Assembly (NCBI GenBank): GCA_964342305.1
Contig: CAYFGK010000014.1
Span: 1 to 64,000 of the forward strand
Source: DT-110 sp964342305
GTDB taxonomy: Bacteria > Bacteroidota > Bacteroidia > Chitinophagales > Saprospiraceae
Reading direction: 5' to 3'
Length of the DNA stretch: 64,000 nucleotides
Part shown: positions 52,096-59,873 of the stretch, piece after piece
Layout: every line of letters starts with the position of its first letter
How positions within the stretch are numbered: position 1 is the stretch's first letter
Program-made: the position numbers and the translations under genes
The notes under the pieces: model-generated
The model's input: only the letters and a program-made list of their open reading frames with translations
Told to the model about the DNA's origin: nothing
The model's database searches: none

Positions 52096-52806
52096 ATGAA
52101 AAGATTGATTGTCCTTCGATTGCTGGTTATTTCGGGCTTGGTCATCAACCTTGCCGGCTGCCAGAAAGAAAATGCTAAGGGGCCATCGGATGATGGTCAA
52201 TCCCCGGTTTTTCTGGTGAAGAACGCTGCGGTGGAATTAGTGGATACCTTCAAAATGCGTATTGTCAGGCAATACGACATCCCTTTTTCGCTGGAAGACG
52301 AGGGGGAAATCAGGCTGCGTGCCGAAGGTTTGCGTGAATCGGAGGGATTGCTGGATCTGGATGGTATTCTGATCCAATCAGCAGAATGGGTGACCGCTGA
52401 ACCCGTGGAAGGGGTACTGACGTTTCGTCCCCTGGCAACCGGGCGCATCACCTTTGATCTGGTTGCTCGCGATGCCTTTGATAATGCGACGATCATTCCG
52501 GTAGATTTTGAAGTGATCGGCAACTGGTTGCCGCAACCGGCTCTCTCCATGGAGGTAGTATCCGAATTGTCCCCGTATCACGTACACATTGATGCCGGGG
52601 CAAGCTTTGACCGGGATGGCGATTACGGAGGACAGATCATGGCCTATGAATATACAATTGAGGGATTCTATACCACCGAGACCATTCGGGAACAGATCGA
52701 CTACATTTTTCCGGAGGCCGGTACATACCGGGTTCATTTGCGGGTAAAAGACAATGATGGTGAATGGTCCGAACCAGTTACCCAATCCATTGTGCTCACT
52801 GACTAA
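52096..52806 (+). CDS. PKD-domain lipoprotein
   Basis: A 236-aa lipoprotein. The ATG at 52096 is used. A signal of type II ends in LAGC (lipidated Cys about residue 22). After a beta-rich part (35-145) a PKD domain covers about 150-235, with SFDRDGDYGGQIMAYEYTIEG and YIFPEAGTYRVHLRVKDNDG. It begins 11 bp after the giant protein in the same operon, so it may be a cell-surface partner that holds or helps export the T9SS cargo (inference). Confidence 0.85.
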   Translation: MKRLIVLRLLVISGLVINLAGCQKENAKGPSDDGQSPVFLVKNAAVELVDTFKMRIVRQYDIPFSLEDEGEIRLRAEGLRESEGLLDLDGILIQSAEWVTAEPVEGVLTFRPLATGRITFDLVARDAFDNATIIPVDFEVIGNWLPQPALSMEVVSELSPYHVHIDAGASFDRDGDYGGQIMAYEYTIEGFYTTETIREQIDYIFPEAGTYRVHLRVKDNDGEWSEPVTQSIVLTD

Positions 52807-52811
52807 ATGGT

Positions 52812-53654
52812 ATGGAATCAAACGACAGAATACATCTGTTGTGGATCGGAAGTCAATTATCCCTTCTGGAAAAACTGTGTCTGGCCTCTTTTGTTTCTCA
52901 CGGATATTCTTGCTGGTTATGGGCCTATGATAGTCGCCTGTCGAGCCAGGTAGCGGCGGGAGTTGTACTGAAGGATGCCAGTGAGGTTCTACCCGAAAGT
53001 GAGGTTTTTTACTATACACATGGCAATGAATTTGGCCATGGAAAGGGGAGCTACGCCGGGTTTTCCGATCTCTTCCGGTATAAAGTGCTCTACGAATACG
53101 GTGGATGGTGGTCGGACCTCGATATCACTTGCCTCCGGCGATTGCCGGAGGGGGAACCATATGTTTTTCGCAACCACGATGTGTTACCGGTCGTGGGTAA
53201 TCTAATGAAAGTTCCTCCTCGTTCTCCCCTGATGCAGGCTTGCTATGAACGCACACTGCGAACTGTCCATGCGGAAAATCGCGATTGGTTACTTCCCATC
53301 CGCATATTAAATGAAGAGATTGAGCGGTTGGGGTTATCAGCCTTTCGGCAAAATTTTACTAATCCTGACCGCTGGGAATACATCCGGTTTTTTAGGTTAC
53401 ATCAATCCGGGATCCCTGACCGATGGAGAGCTTTCCACTGGATGAATGAGGAATGGCGGACCCGCCACCTGTCTAAGGAGGAAGTGTATGCCGGCAGTTT
53501 TCTGCATCATTTGTGTATTCGGTTCAATATTCCGGTGAAATCTTTAAAGCCTCCACCCGGCTACTTCCAACGAGGAATCAATTACCTGAAAATGAAGTGG
53601 ATCAGCCGAATTCCACATCCGGTGCGCCTTGCTCTGAAGCGGTTGATAGGATAA
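52812..53654 (+). CDS. GT32-like glycosyltransferase (Gly_transf_sug, DxD)
   Basis: A 280-aa enzyme. HLLWIGSQLSLLEKLCLASF at the start and FSDLFRYKVLYEYGGWWSDLDITC (84-107), with D102-x-D104, are the hallmarks of the DxD sugar-binding family (Och1-like, GT32). Cytoplasmic. It starts 5 bp after the lipoprotein stop in the same direction. A glycosyltransferase inside a secretome operon suggests O-glycosylation of the secreted proteins, but this is inference. Hairpin-motif copy at 53340-53353. Confidence 0.85.
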   Translation: MESNDRIHLLWIGSQLSLLEKLCLASFVSHGYSCWLWAYDSRLSSQVAAGVVLKDASEVLPESEVFYYTHGNEFGHGKGSYAGFSDLFRYKVLYEYGGWWSDLDITCLRRLPEGEPYVFRNHDVLPVVGNLMKVPPRSPLMQACYERTLRTVHAENRDWLLPIRILNEEIERLGLSAFRQNFTNPDRWEYIRFFRLHQSGIPDRWRAFHWMNEEWRTRHLSKEEVYAGSFLHHLCIRFNIPVKSLKPPPGYFQRGINYLKMKWISRIPHPVRLALKRLIG

Positions 53655-53659
53655 AATGA

Positions 53660-53695
53660 AGGCCTATCCGGTACGCGCTCCGGATAGACCTTTGT
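53660..53695 (+). terminator. Terminator-like hairpin after the GT32 gene
   Basis: CTATCCGG and CCGGATAG form an 8-bp stem, extended by AGG/CCT across one bulge, starting 6 bp after the stop. Only a short T-run follows, so termination is likely but weak. Confidence 0.45.
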
Positions 53696-53743
53696 CCAGG
53701 TTTGAGGTTTGGGGGGCTGAGGTTGTAGGGAAGGTCATAGGTT

Positions 53744-53799
53744 ACCTCAAACCTCAAACCTCAAACCTCAAACCTCATACCTCATACCTCAAACCTCAC
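53744..53799. repeat. Heptanucleotide tandem array, (ACCTCAA)x8
   Basis: Eight uninterrupted 7-bp units, variants ACCTCAA/T/C. Inverted copies (GGTTTGAGGTTTG) lie at 53698-53711, so a hairpin can form between the converging genes. Confidence 0.9.
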
Positions 53800-53811
53800 A
53801 CCTGGTATACA

Positions 53812-54660
53812 TTAATACAAATATTCCAGGGCCACCTCATCGTAGAACCCGAATTCTCCATCCTCATTTGCACTAAAGCAGGAAAGCATGATGGAATTGG
53901 GGTCAAACCCGGTAGGTGTTCCGGGAATGTGTACGGCGCCTACACCACCACTTCCTTCGTTACCACCGGAGCCACAGCTGAGGGAACGGTTGAAGAAGTC
54001 AGTATGGCGAAGCCCGACACTGTGCCCGATCTCATGGGTGATTACGTGTTCTACGACATTAGTATCGTAGTTGTTTGTTCCCGAAAAGATCTGAACGAAC
54101 TTGTTTGGAGCCCCGCCGCTGGGGAAGCCTGCCGAGCCACCGGCACCACCACTCGTTCGATATACGACGATATCATAAGGCTGGTAGTTGGTGCCAAAAG
54201 TCAGCGTAAAGTTTAGCCCTATGTTTAGCCGATTGTAGTTGGCAACGGCCCATTGCAGAGCTGTCCGCATTTTGGAGGTCAACGCATTACTGCCACCGGT
54301 ATACCCGATCACATTAATGGTTTGGGGTGAACTGACCAGGTTAAATGTCCGGTACTGTTCACCCACTACTCCTTCGTGGAAGATCTCGCTGGTCAGCATG
54401 TCTTTCATCTGCTGTTCGGAGATCATAATGTCCTGCTCAAGCAGGTATTTGGTTTCCGATTCACCCGTCAACGGATTGTTGTCGGTAACTACTTCAATGT
54501 CCGAAACATCGAATCCGAGATCCTCAAAATTGGCTTTGATATCATCGGTTATTACGGGCTGATCGGCTGCCGTAAGGTCCTTATCCTTTTGACAGGAATT
54601 CAGGAATACGACACTCAGGCTTAGCCCAAGCAATAGCTTGGTTAAGGTCTGTTTTTTCAT
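53812..54660 (-). CDS. M57-family (HEIGH-type) metalloprotease lipoprotein
   Basis: A 282-aa lipoprotein. The signal ends LNSC, with Cys23 lipidated. The zinc motif H209-E-x2-H213-x5-H219 reads HEIGHSVGLRH, of the dual-action HEIGH (M57) type. A pro-like N-terminal part (25-115) precedes the catalytic part, which has MRTALQWAVANYNRLN and a Gly-rich loop. MLSCF and the tail FYDEVALEYLY are typical of the family (Met-turn region). It is probably a cell-surface protease. Its stop is 12 bp from the ACCTCAA array. Confidence 0.9.
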   Translation of the reverse strand: MKKQTLTKLLLGLSLSVVFLNSCQKDKDLTAADQPVITDDIKANFEDLGFDVSDIEVVTDNNPLTGESETKYLLEQDIMISEQQMKDMLTSEIFHEGVVGEQYRTFNLVSSPQTINVIGYTGGSNALTSKMRTALQWAVANYNRLNIGLNFTLTFGTNYQPYDIVVYRTSGGAGGSAGFPSGGAPNKFVQIFSGTNNYDTNVVEHVITHEIGHSVGLRHTDFFNRSLSCGSGGNEGSGGVGAVHIPGTPTGFDPNSIMLSCFSANEDGEFGFYDEVALEYLY

Positions 54661-55013
54661 ACTAGTCTTGTAATTAGTTTGTTTTAAAATATACGTATTT
54701 CAGGTCGTATGGCGCGCACATACGACGTACTGATGCGAATTGCTTTACCGGATGCGTTGAGGACATAATGCCAGCGCGTTTTCGGTAAAGAAATAAGGGA
54801 TTCCGTCGGTTTGTGTGTACAAATCCGCGGGGAATCATTTACTAAAGTTGGTTATTACAGCTTGGAGATCGTCGGGAGGGTAGGTTGCCACTTAATTGGG
54901 TCTCATATGCTAGTATATATAAAAAAATGGAAATGGAAAACACTTTACTGCTTTTTTATTATAAATATTTCAGTATAGAATGAAATCAAGATACTCCTCG
55001 TATATTCTGGTAA
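54661..55013. other. 353-bp divergent spacer, no gene
   Basis: Very AT-rich near 54905-54980. TATATTTT at 54686-54693 (minus strand) is a 7-of-8 match to the -7 box for the M57 gene. No coding frame and no repeat seen. Confidence 0.6.
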
Positions 55014-57404
55014 ATGCTTTCTCCTATGATCCCCAAGTTGAAAATATATATGCTGTTGCTGGGCATTTTTCCAGCCCTGCCAATAGCCGCCCAGAAAGGT
55101 ACACCCGTTCGTGCTGAAGGAACCGTTTTCGATCTGGATCTCTCGCAAATCGGCATGAACCGGGTCCGCTACGAACACCCCTGGCTCGATGGCTCCGGTA
55201 TCCGGGTGTCGATCCAGGAAGAAGCCTTCGATACCTTGGATGCAGATCTGGTAGGGAGGTACCTTGATGTAGGGCTCACAAGTGAACGTTCTACGGAACA
55301 CGCTACGGCCATGGCCACCGTCATTGGAGGAGCAGGAAATACCTCGGTCCGGGGCCTTGGCGTGGCGCCCGCAGTACTTTTATCTTCGTCGGATTTGACC
55401 GGACTATTACCCGATCCGGTTGAGGCCTATCGCGAAAACATGATCTTCCTGCAAAATCATTCCTACGGTGGCGACCATGAGATACTTTATAACTACCAGG
55501 CGCGGGCTTACGACCAGTCGATGTACGAAGAACCGAGACTCCTGCACATTTTTTCCTCGGGGAACACCGGTAGCGGTTCCGGGCTGACTCGTTTGGGCCG
55601 GATTCCTCAGGGAGCCAATCTGTCGGGACCCTTCAAACAGGCAAAGAACGTACTCCTGGTCGGAGCAATTGATACCATTCAGCAGGTTTGGGATTATTCG
55701 GCCCGCGGACCTACCTTCGATGGGCGGATCAAACCGGACCTGGTCACCTACGCCTTGTTCGGCTCGTCCAATGCCGCAGCCCTTACCACCGGGGTGTGCG
55801 CGCTGCTCCAACAAGCTTACTTGGAAAACCAGGGTACCTACCCGTCCGCAGCCTTACTGAAGGCCGTTCTCATTCAATCCGCTACGGATCTTGGCGCCCC
55901 CGGTCCGGATCATCACTCCGGCTTTGGCGCCCTCAATGCCTACGAAGCAGTACAAGTGTTAATGAAGGAGCAATTTGTCGAGGCATCCCTTACGGGAAAA
56001 AGCGACTATTCCATGCAGTGGATCCTGGATCAGCCAGGCGACAACCTGCGGATTGCCCTGGCCTGGATCGATCCGCCGGCAACGGATACCACCGGAAATT
56101 TGCTGGTACACGATCTGGACCTTAAATTGATCACCCCGACCGGAGATACCATTCTTCCCTGGACCATACCCTTTTCCGACCGATCTGACCTGTCCGCTCG
56201 ACGTTCGCGGGATACCCTGAACAACGTAGAGGTAATCAGTTTTTCGGGTCTCTCGGCCGGGACTTACCAGGTACTGGTATCCGGCAATATGCCCGATGGG
56301 GGGTCTCAGGATTTCAGCCTGGCCTACGGAGTAACGGCCAAAGAACGATTCCAATGGACCTATCCGTTGGCTTCCGATCCGGTTCCCTTTACCGGCGAGC
56401 CTTTCACCTACGTACAATGGGATACCGATCAAACCGGAGTTGCATCTCTGGAAGCAAAACTTCCCGGCTCGTCCGACTGGACTGTTCTATCGGATAGCAC
56501 TTCCCTGGAGGATGGTCGCTGGCGTTGGGAGATACCCGTTAGCCTTCACGGTTTGGCACAGCTAAGGTTGCGAACGGCCACTGCTTCTTTCCAGTCGGAT
56601 ACCTTTCGGATCAGCCACCCCATTCGTCCTAATATTTCTCTCTCCTGCAGTGACAGTATGCTGTTTGAATGGCCACCTGCGCCGGGGGCTGAAGGCTATC
56701 GGGTATGGATCCAGCAGGGGGGGTATTTGGAACCGGTATCCGACACAAAAGATACCTTATTTTTTTGGCGAAAGCCTGAGTATCCGAATACGCGAATAGC
56801 TGTACAACCGATCTATTCGGAAGGGTCAACCGCGCTGAAAAGCCACTCGTATTCGATTGAGAAAACCTCCAGTAGTTGCTACTTCAGCTCGCTATTCGCT
56901 TTTGGACTTACCAAAAAGGGCGGGATGATGGTTTTGGGGGAATTGGGTACCCGTTGGAAGGTACGAGAGATCATTTGGCAACGAAGAGGCCCGAATAGCC
57001 CGTATCGCGAATTGGCCCGGGAGTTTCCCGTTTCGGACAGCCTGCGCTTTTTCGATCCCGACCCTATAGAAGGGCTTAATATGTATCGGGTCGTTTTGAA
57101 AACGACCGACGGGAAGACGTATTACAGCCGGGAGGCCGTTGACTGGTTCGTCGGAGAGTCCCGGGTAAAGATATTTCCCAATCCCGTACCCCAGGGCCGT
57201 TTGGTACGCATATACACGCGTCTGTTAGTTCCGGGCGAGCAGGCTGAATTACGGTGTTATAATGCGTCAGGTCAAGTTGTACGTCAGTATGCGTTTAGCG
57301 AGGAACGTATGCATATGCTAACCAGTACCCTGACACCCGGATACTACGTAGTGGAGATCCGGGGATTGGGGGAGGTGATTCGACAGCCATTGATTATTCA
57401 GTAG
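55014..57404 (+). CDS. S8-family (subtilisin-like) protease with T9SS type A sorting domain and altered Asp
   Basis: A 796-aa exported protease; M1 or M5 (both ATG) may start it. Signal peptide to about 27. The S8 domain (about 45-330) has H96 in STEHATAMATVIGG, oxyanion N148 (FLQNHSYGG), a DYSARGPTFDGRIKPDL block, and Ser252 in FGSSNAAALTTG. The position of the catalytic Asp reads VSIQEEAF, so it is Glu69. Beta-domains follow, first a proprotein-convertase-like P-domain (about 340-440), and a SPNPV-like T9SS type A signal (FPNPVPQGRLVRIY) lies at the C-terminus. A copy of the hairpin motif is at 56763-56776. Whether Glu69 still works is unclear. Confidence 0.88.
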   Translation: MLSPMIPKLKIYMLLLGIFPALPIAAQKGTPVRAEGTVFDLDLSQIGMNRVRYEHPWLDGSGIRVSIQEEAFDTLDADLVGRYLDVGLTSERSTEHATAMATVIGGAGNTSVRGLGVAPAVLLSSSDLTGLLPDPVEAYRENMIFLQNHSYGGDHEILYNYQARAYDQSMYEEPRLLHIFSSGNTGSGSGLTRLGRIPQGANLSGPFKQAKNVLLVGAIDTIQQVWDYSARGPTFDGRIKPDLVTYALFGSSNAAALTTGVCALLQQAYLENQGTYPSAALLKAVLIQSATDLGAPGPDHHSGFGALNAYEAVQVLMKEQFVEASLTGKSDYSMQWILDQPGDNLRIALAWIDPPATDTTGNLLVHDLDLKLITPTGDTILPWTIPFSDRSDLSARRSRDTLNNVEVISFSGLSAGTYQVLVSGNMPDGGSQDFSLAYGVTAKERFQWTYPLASDPVPFTGEPFTYVQWDTDQTGVASLEAKLPGSSDWTVLSDSTSLEDGRWRWEIPVSLHGLAQLRLRTATASFQSDTFRISHPIRPNISLSCSDSMLFEWPPAPGAEGYRVWIQQGGYLEPVSDTKDTLFFWRKPEYPNTRIAVQPIYSEGSTALKSHSYSIEKTSSSCYFSSLFAFGLTKKGGMMVLGELGTRWKVREIIWQRRGPNSPYRELAREFPVSDSLRFFDPDPIEGLNMYRVVLKTTDGKTYYSREAVDWFVGESRVKIFPNPVPQGRLVRIYTRLLVPGEQAELRCYNASGQVVRQYAFSEERMHMLTSTLTPGYYVVEIRGLGEVIRQPLIIQ

Positions 57405-57481
57405 GCAGTTTTTCAGTGGGCAGTCTTCAGTCTTCAGTTCTCAGTTGACAATGCTCAATGCTCAATGTGGTTTTGTTTTTT

Positions 57482-57495
57482 GGCTTTCGCCAAAA
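57482..57495 (-). repeat. Iterated GAAA-hairpin motif (TTTT-GGC-GAAA-GCC)
   Basis: Intergenic copy after the S8 protease gene; TTTTGGC on its other side makes it a longer palindrome. Confidence 0.7.
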
Positions 57496-57706
57496 GCAGG
57501 TTTTGTAGTCTCCGGTCTTCAGTCTTCAGTCTTCAGTGTGCAGTTTAAGCCCATCCGTTTCAGCGGTGGAAGTGAAATCAGTAACCGTCCAATCTTTCCT
57601 GTGGTTCGTCGGCCTATTTCGGAGAGTTGTATTAGGCATTTCTCAGTTAGCACTCCTAATGTATTTAAACGGAGAACTGTCAACGCTATTCAGTCCAGGT
57701 CAATTT

Positions 57707-57951
57707 CTGACCTCTGACTTCTAACTTCCGACCTCTGACTTCTAACTTCTGACCTCTAAATTCTGACCTCTGACCTCTGACTTCTAAATTCTGACCTCTG
57801 ACTTCTGACTTCTGATCTCTGACTTCTGACTTCTGATCTCTGACTTCTGACTTCTGATCTCTGACTTCTAACTTCTGACTTCTGACCTCTGATCTCTGAC
57901 TTCTGACTTCTGATTTCTAAATTCTGATCTCTAACCTCTGACTTCCAATTT
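57707..57951. repeat. Heptanucleotide tandem array, 35 units of CTGACTT type
   Basis: 245 bp made of exactly 35 seven-base units (CTGACTT, CTGACCT, CTGATCT, CTAACTT, CTAAATT and relatives) with no insertion or deletion. Most changes are at the third to sixth base of a unit. It ends 19 bp before holA. Confidence 0.95.
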
Positions 57952-57970
57952 CCCATCGTATCTTCGCTTT

Positions 57971-59002
57971 ATGACCTACCAGGATATTATCAGGCAATTG
58001 CGAGCGAAAGAATTCAAGCCCCTATACTTTTTACACGGGGATGAATCCTATTTTATCGATGCCGTAGTGGAATACGCAGAGGATAATATCCTGAGCGAAG
58101 CCGAACAAGGCTTTAATCAAACCATTCTTTACGGTAAAGAAACAGACCACCTTACCGTTATTGATGCGGCCCGCCGCTATCCGATGATGTCAGAACGGCA
58201 GGTGGTAATCCTGAAAGAGGCTCAAGAGATGCGTACCCTCAAAGATCTGCAGGGTTACGTGGAAAACCCAACCCCAACTACCGTATTGGTGATCGCTCAC
58301 AAACACAAAAAGCTGAACTTCAACACCAAGCTCGGCAAGGCACTGAAAAAGCACGCCGTGGTCCTGGATGCTAAAAAACTGTACGACAACCAGGTGCCCG
58401 ATTGGATTGTGGACTACCTCAAGCGTAAAAAATTGCGTATTCGTCCCGATGCTGCCAATTTATTGGGCGAGTATCTGGGAACCGACCTGTCCAAGATCGC
58501 CAATGAACTAAATAAGTTGGCGATAAACCTGCCGAAAGACACGGAGATCAATACCCGGCACATTGAAGATAATATCGGTATCAGCAAGGATTACAATGTG
58601 TTCGAACTGCAAAAGGCCCTCGGTACGGGTGATGTTGCTAAAGCCAATCGCATTGTACAGTACTTCGCTGCCAATCCAAAAAAGAACCCCATGCCGGTGG
58701 TGCTGGCTTCCCTGTACAATTATTTTTCCAAAGTGTACATGCTGCACTACCTGCGTAATACCCCCGAGAAGGAATTATTGTCAACCATTGGATTGCGCTC
58801 GGCATGGTTCCTGCGGGAGTACCGGGCTGCTCAGCGACAGTATCCGCTGCCCAGAGTTACCAAAGTGCTGCGGTTGTTATCGGAGTATGATCTAAAGAGT
58901 AAAGGTGTTGGGTACCAGTCTACTGGAAAACCCGACGGAGAATTGTTGCGGGAAATGATCTGGAAGATCATGCATCCAAATCATTCGGCAATAGATGTTT
59001 AA
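57971..59002 (+). CDS. holA: DNA polymerase III subunit delta
   Basis: A 343-aa clamp-loader subunit that opens the beta sliding clamp. The N-terminus PLYFLHGDESYFIDAVVEYAE is typical, as are VVILKEAQEM, LVIAHKHKKLN, and the DLSKIANELNKLA and FELQKALGTGDVAKA blocks of the AAA-like domains II-III. Length is normal. A 35-copy heptamer array ends 19 bp before the ATG, which is the only good start. Monocistronic as far as seen. Confidence 0.94.
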   Translation: MTYQDIIRQLRAKEFKPLYFLHGDESYFIDAVVEYAEDNILSEAEQGFNQTILYGKETDHLTVIDAARRYPMMSERQVVILKEAQEMRTLKDLQGYVENPTPTTVLVIAHKHKKLNFNTKLGKALKKHAVVLDAKKLYDNQVPDWIVDYLKRKKLRIRPDAANLLGEYLGTDLSKIANELNKLAINLPKDTEINTRHIEDNIGISKDYNVFELQKALGTGDVAKANRIVQYFAANPKKNPMPVVLASLYNYFSKVYMLHYLRNTPEKELLSTIGLRSAWFLREYRAAQRQYPLPRVTKVLRLLSEYDLKSKGVGYQSTGKPDGELLREMIWKIMHPNHSAIDV

Positions 59003-59025
59003 TTGTAATCGACTGGATATGAATA

Positions 59026-59055
59026 TTGTAAGTATGTGTATGATATTTATGTTTG
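59026..59055 (+). promoter_or_regulatory. Promoter TTG-N19-TATGTTTG
   Basis: TTG (59026-59028), 19 bp and TATGTTTG (59048-59055) match the Bacteroidota promoter fully. Transcription would begin near 59062 and feed the T9SS/tail-fibre-like operon. Confidence 0.65.
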
Positions 59056-59258
59056 AACTTAGCATCTTTTTTACAATATTTGCGTACAGTTAGGTACCGA
59101 ATTCCCCCTTAGTCGATTAGCCAGTATCTGCGTTCTCACCACAAATTATCTACTATTCCCTCTATTCTCATGTAAATTATAGCGAAGCGTTCTAGCCGTT
59201 AATAGGACCATTGTATCCGTTGGGAGCAATGGCTGATCTAAACATTAACGGTTACGCC

Positions 59259-59837
59259 ATGACGACCTTTACCAGCAATACTGTAATCAGAGGTTCATTT
59301 CCTGTGCCTCCATTCTCGCAATTCCTATCTACCGGATACCTGTGTATCTGGATTGGGATCATTGGTATGTGCTTCTTGCCACAAATGCTATCCGGTCAAT
59401 CCAACGGCCTGGAAGTAACCGGCAATGCAGGGACCATCCAAAATGACCAGGCCAGTATCTCCTGGGCTCTTGGAGCTGTCAGTCCCGGCGTACACGCTAA
59501 AGACGACCAGCAACTACGCGTCGGACATATTTACCCGACCATCCGCTTTTCCGAGGGCACTCCACCGACCACAAGCATACCTGCTGTCCGCGCTTTCCCA
59601 AATCCCTTTATTGAGCGGATCGATTTACTACCGATTTCTGATCAGACAAATAAACTGACCATTCGGGTCCAGGATGTGTTGGGCCGGCCGGTGCATTCCC
59701 GGGTTTGGACCGACCCATCCATGCGGTGTACCCTCGAATTGGAAGATTTACCAGCCGGGGCTTATTCGGTGACCTTGCACTTACCGGATGGATCGACCGT
59801 AGAAGAAACCATTAAGATATTGAAGAAGGACTTATAG
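59259..59837 (+). CDS. Small secreted protein with T9SS type A sorting domain
   Basis: A 192-aa protein from the ATG at 59259; an in-frame ATG at 59229 is also possible. A long polar N-terminus precedes a hydrophobic stretch (YLCIWIGIIGMCFLPQML) that ends LSGQ, so the signal peptide is unusually long or the true start is later. ASISWALGAVSPG is a short beta-motif common in small Bacteroidota T9SS proteins. From about 105 (FPNPFIERIDL) to the end is a T9SS type A signal. Probably heads the operon of the three paralogues that follow 36 bp on. Confidence 0.75.
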   Translation: MTTFTSNTVIRGSFPVPPFSQFLSTGYLCIWIGIIGMCFLPQMLSGQSNGLEVTGNAGTIQNDQASISWALGAVSPGVHAKDDQQLRVGHIYPTIRFSEGTPPTTSIPAVRAFPNPFIERIDLLPISDQTNKLTIRVQDVLGRPVHSRVWTDPSMRCTLELEDLPAGAYSVTLHLPDGSTVEETIKILKKDL

Positions 59838-59873
59838 AAACCTCCTTAACCCGATCTAAACTACTAACGAACG

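Larger units (their letters stand above)
57405..57970. other. 566-bp repeat-filled spacer before holA
   Basis: The first half carries short 7-bp runs (CTTCAGT near 57420-57435 and 57516-57538; AATGCTC x2 near 57448-57461) and a hairpin-motif copy. The second half is a 35-unit array. No gene; minus-strand frames translate only the repeat. Confidence 0.85.

Noticed and set aside
53656..54216. 186-codon + strand frame opposite the M57 protease gene
   Set aside because: It is antisense to a clear HEIGH-type protease gene and begins in the heptamer repeat; no domain features.
53744..57951. Heptamer arrays as CRISPR
   Set aside because: Units are 7 bp with no spacers and there are no cas genes.
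57756..57956. Minus-strand frame with SEVRSQR repeats
   Set aside because: Translation of the CTGACTT array; seven-base units shift through all frames and always stay open.
59211..59258. TTG start for the small T9SS protein
   Set aside because: It adds residues that do not help form a signal peptide; ATG codons at 59229 and 59259 are better.
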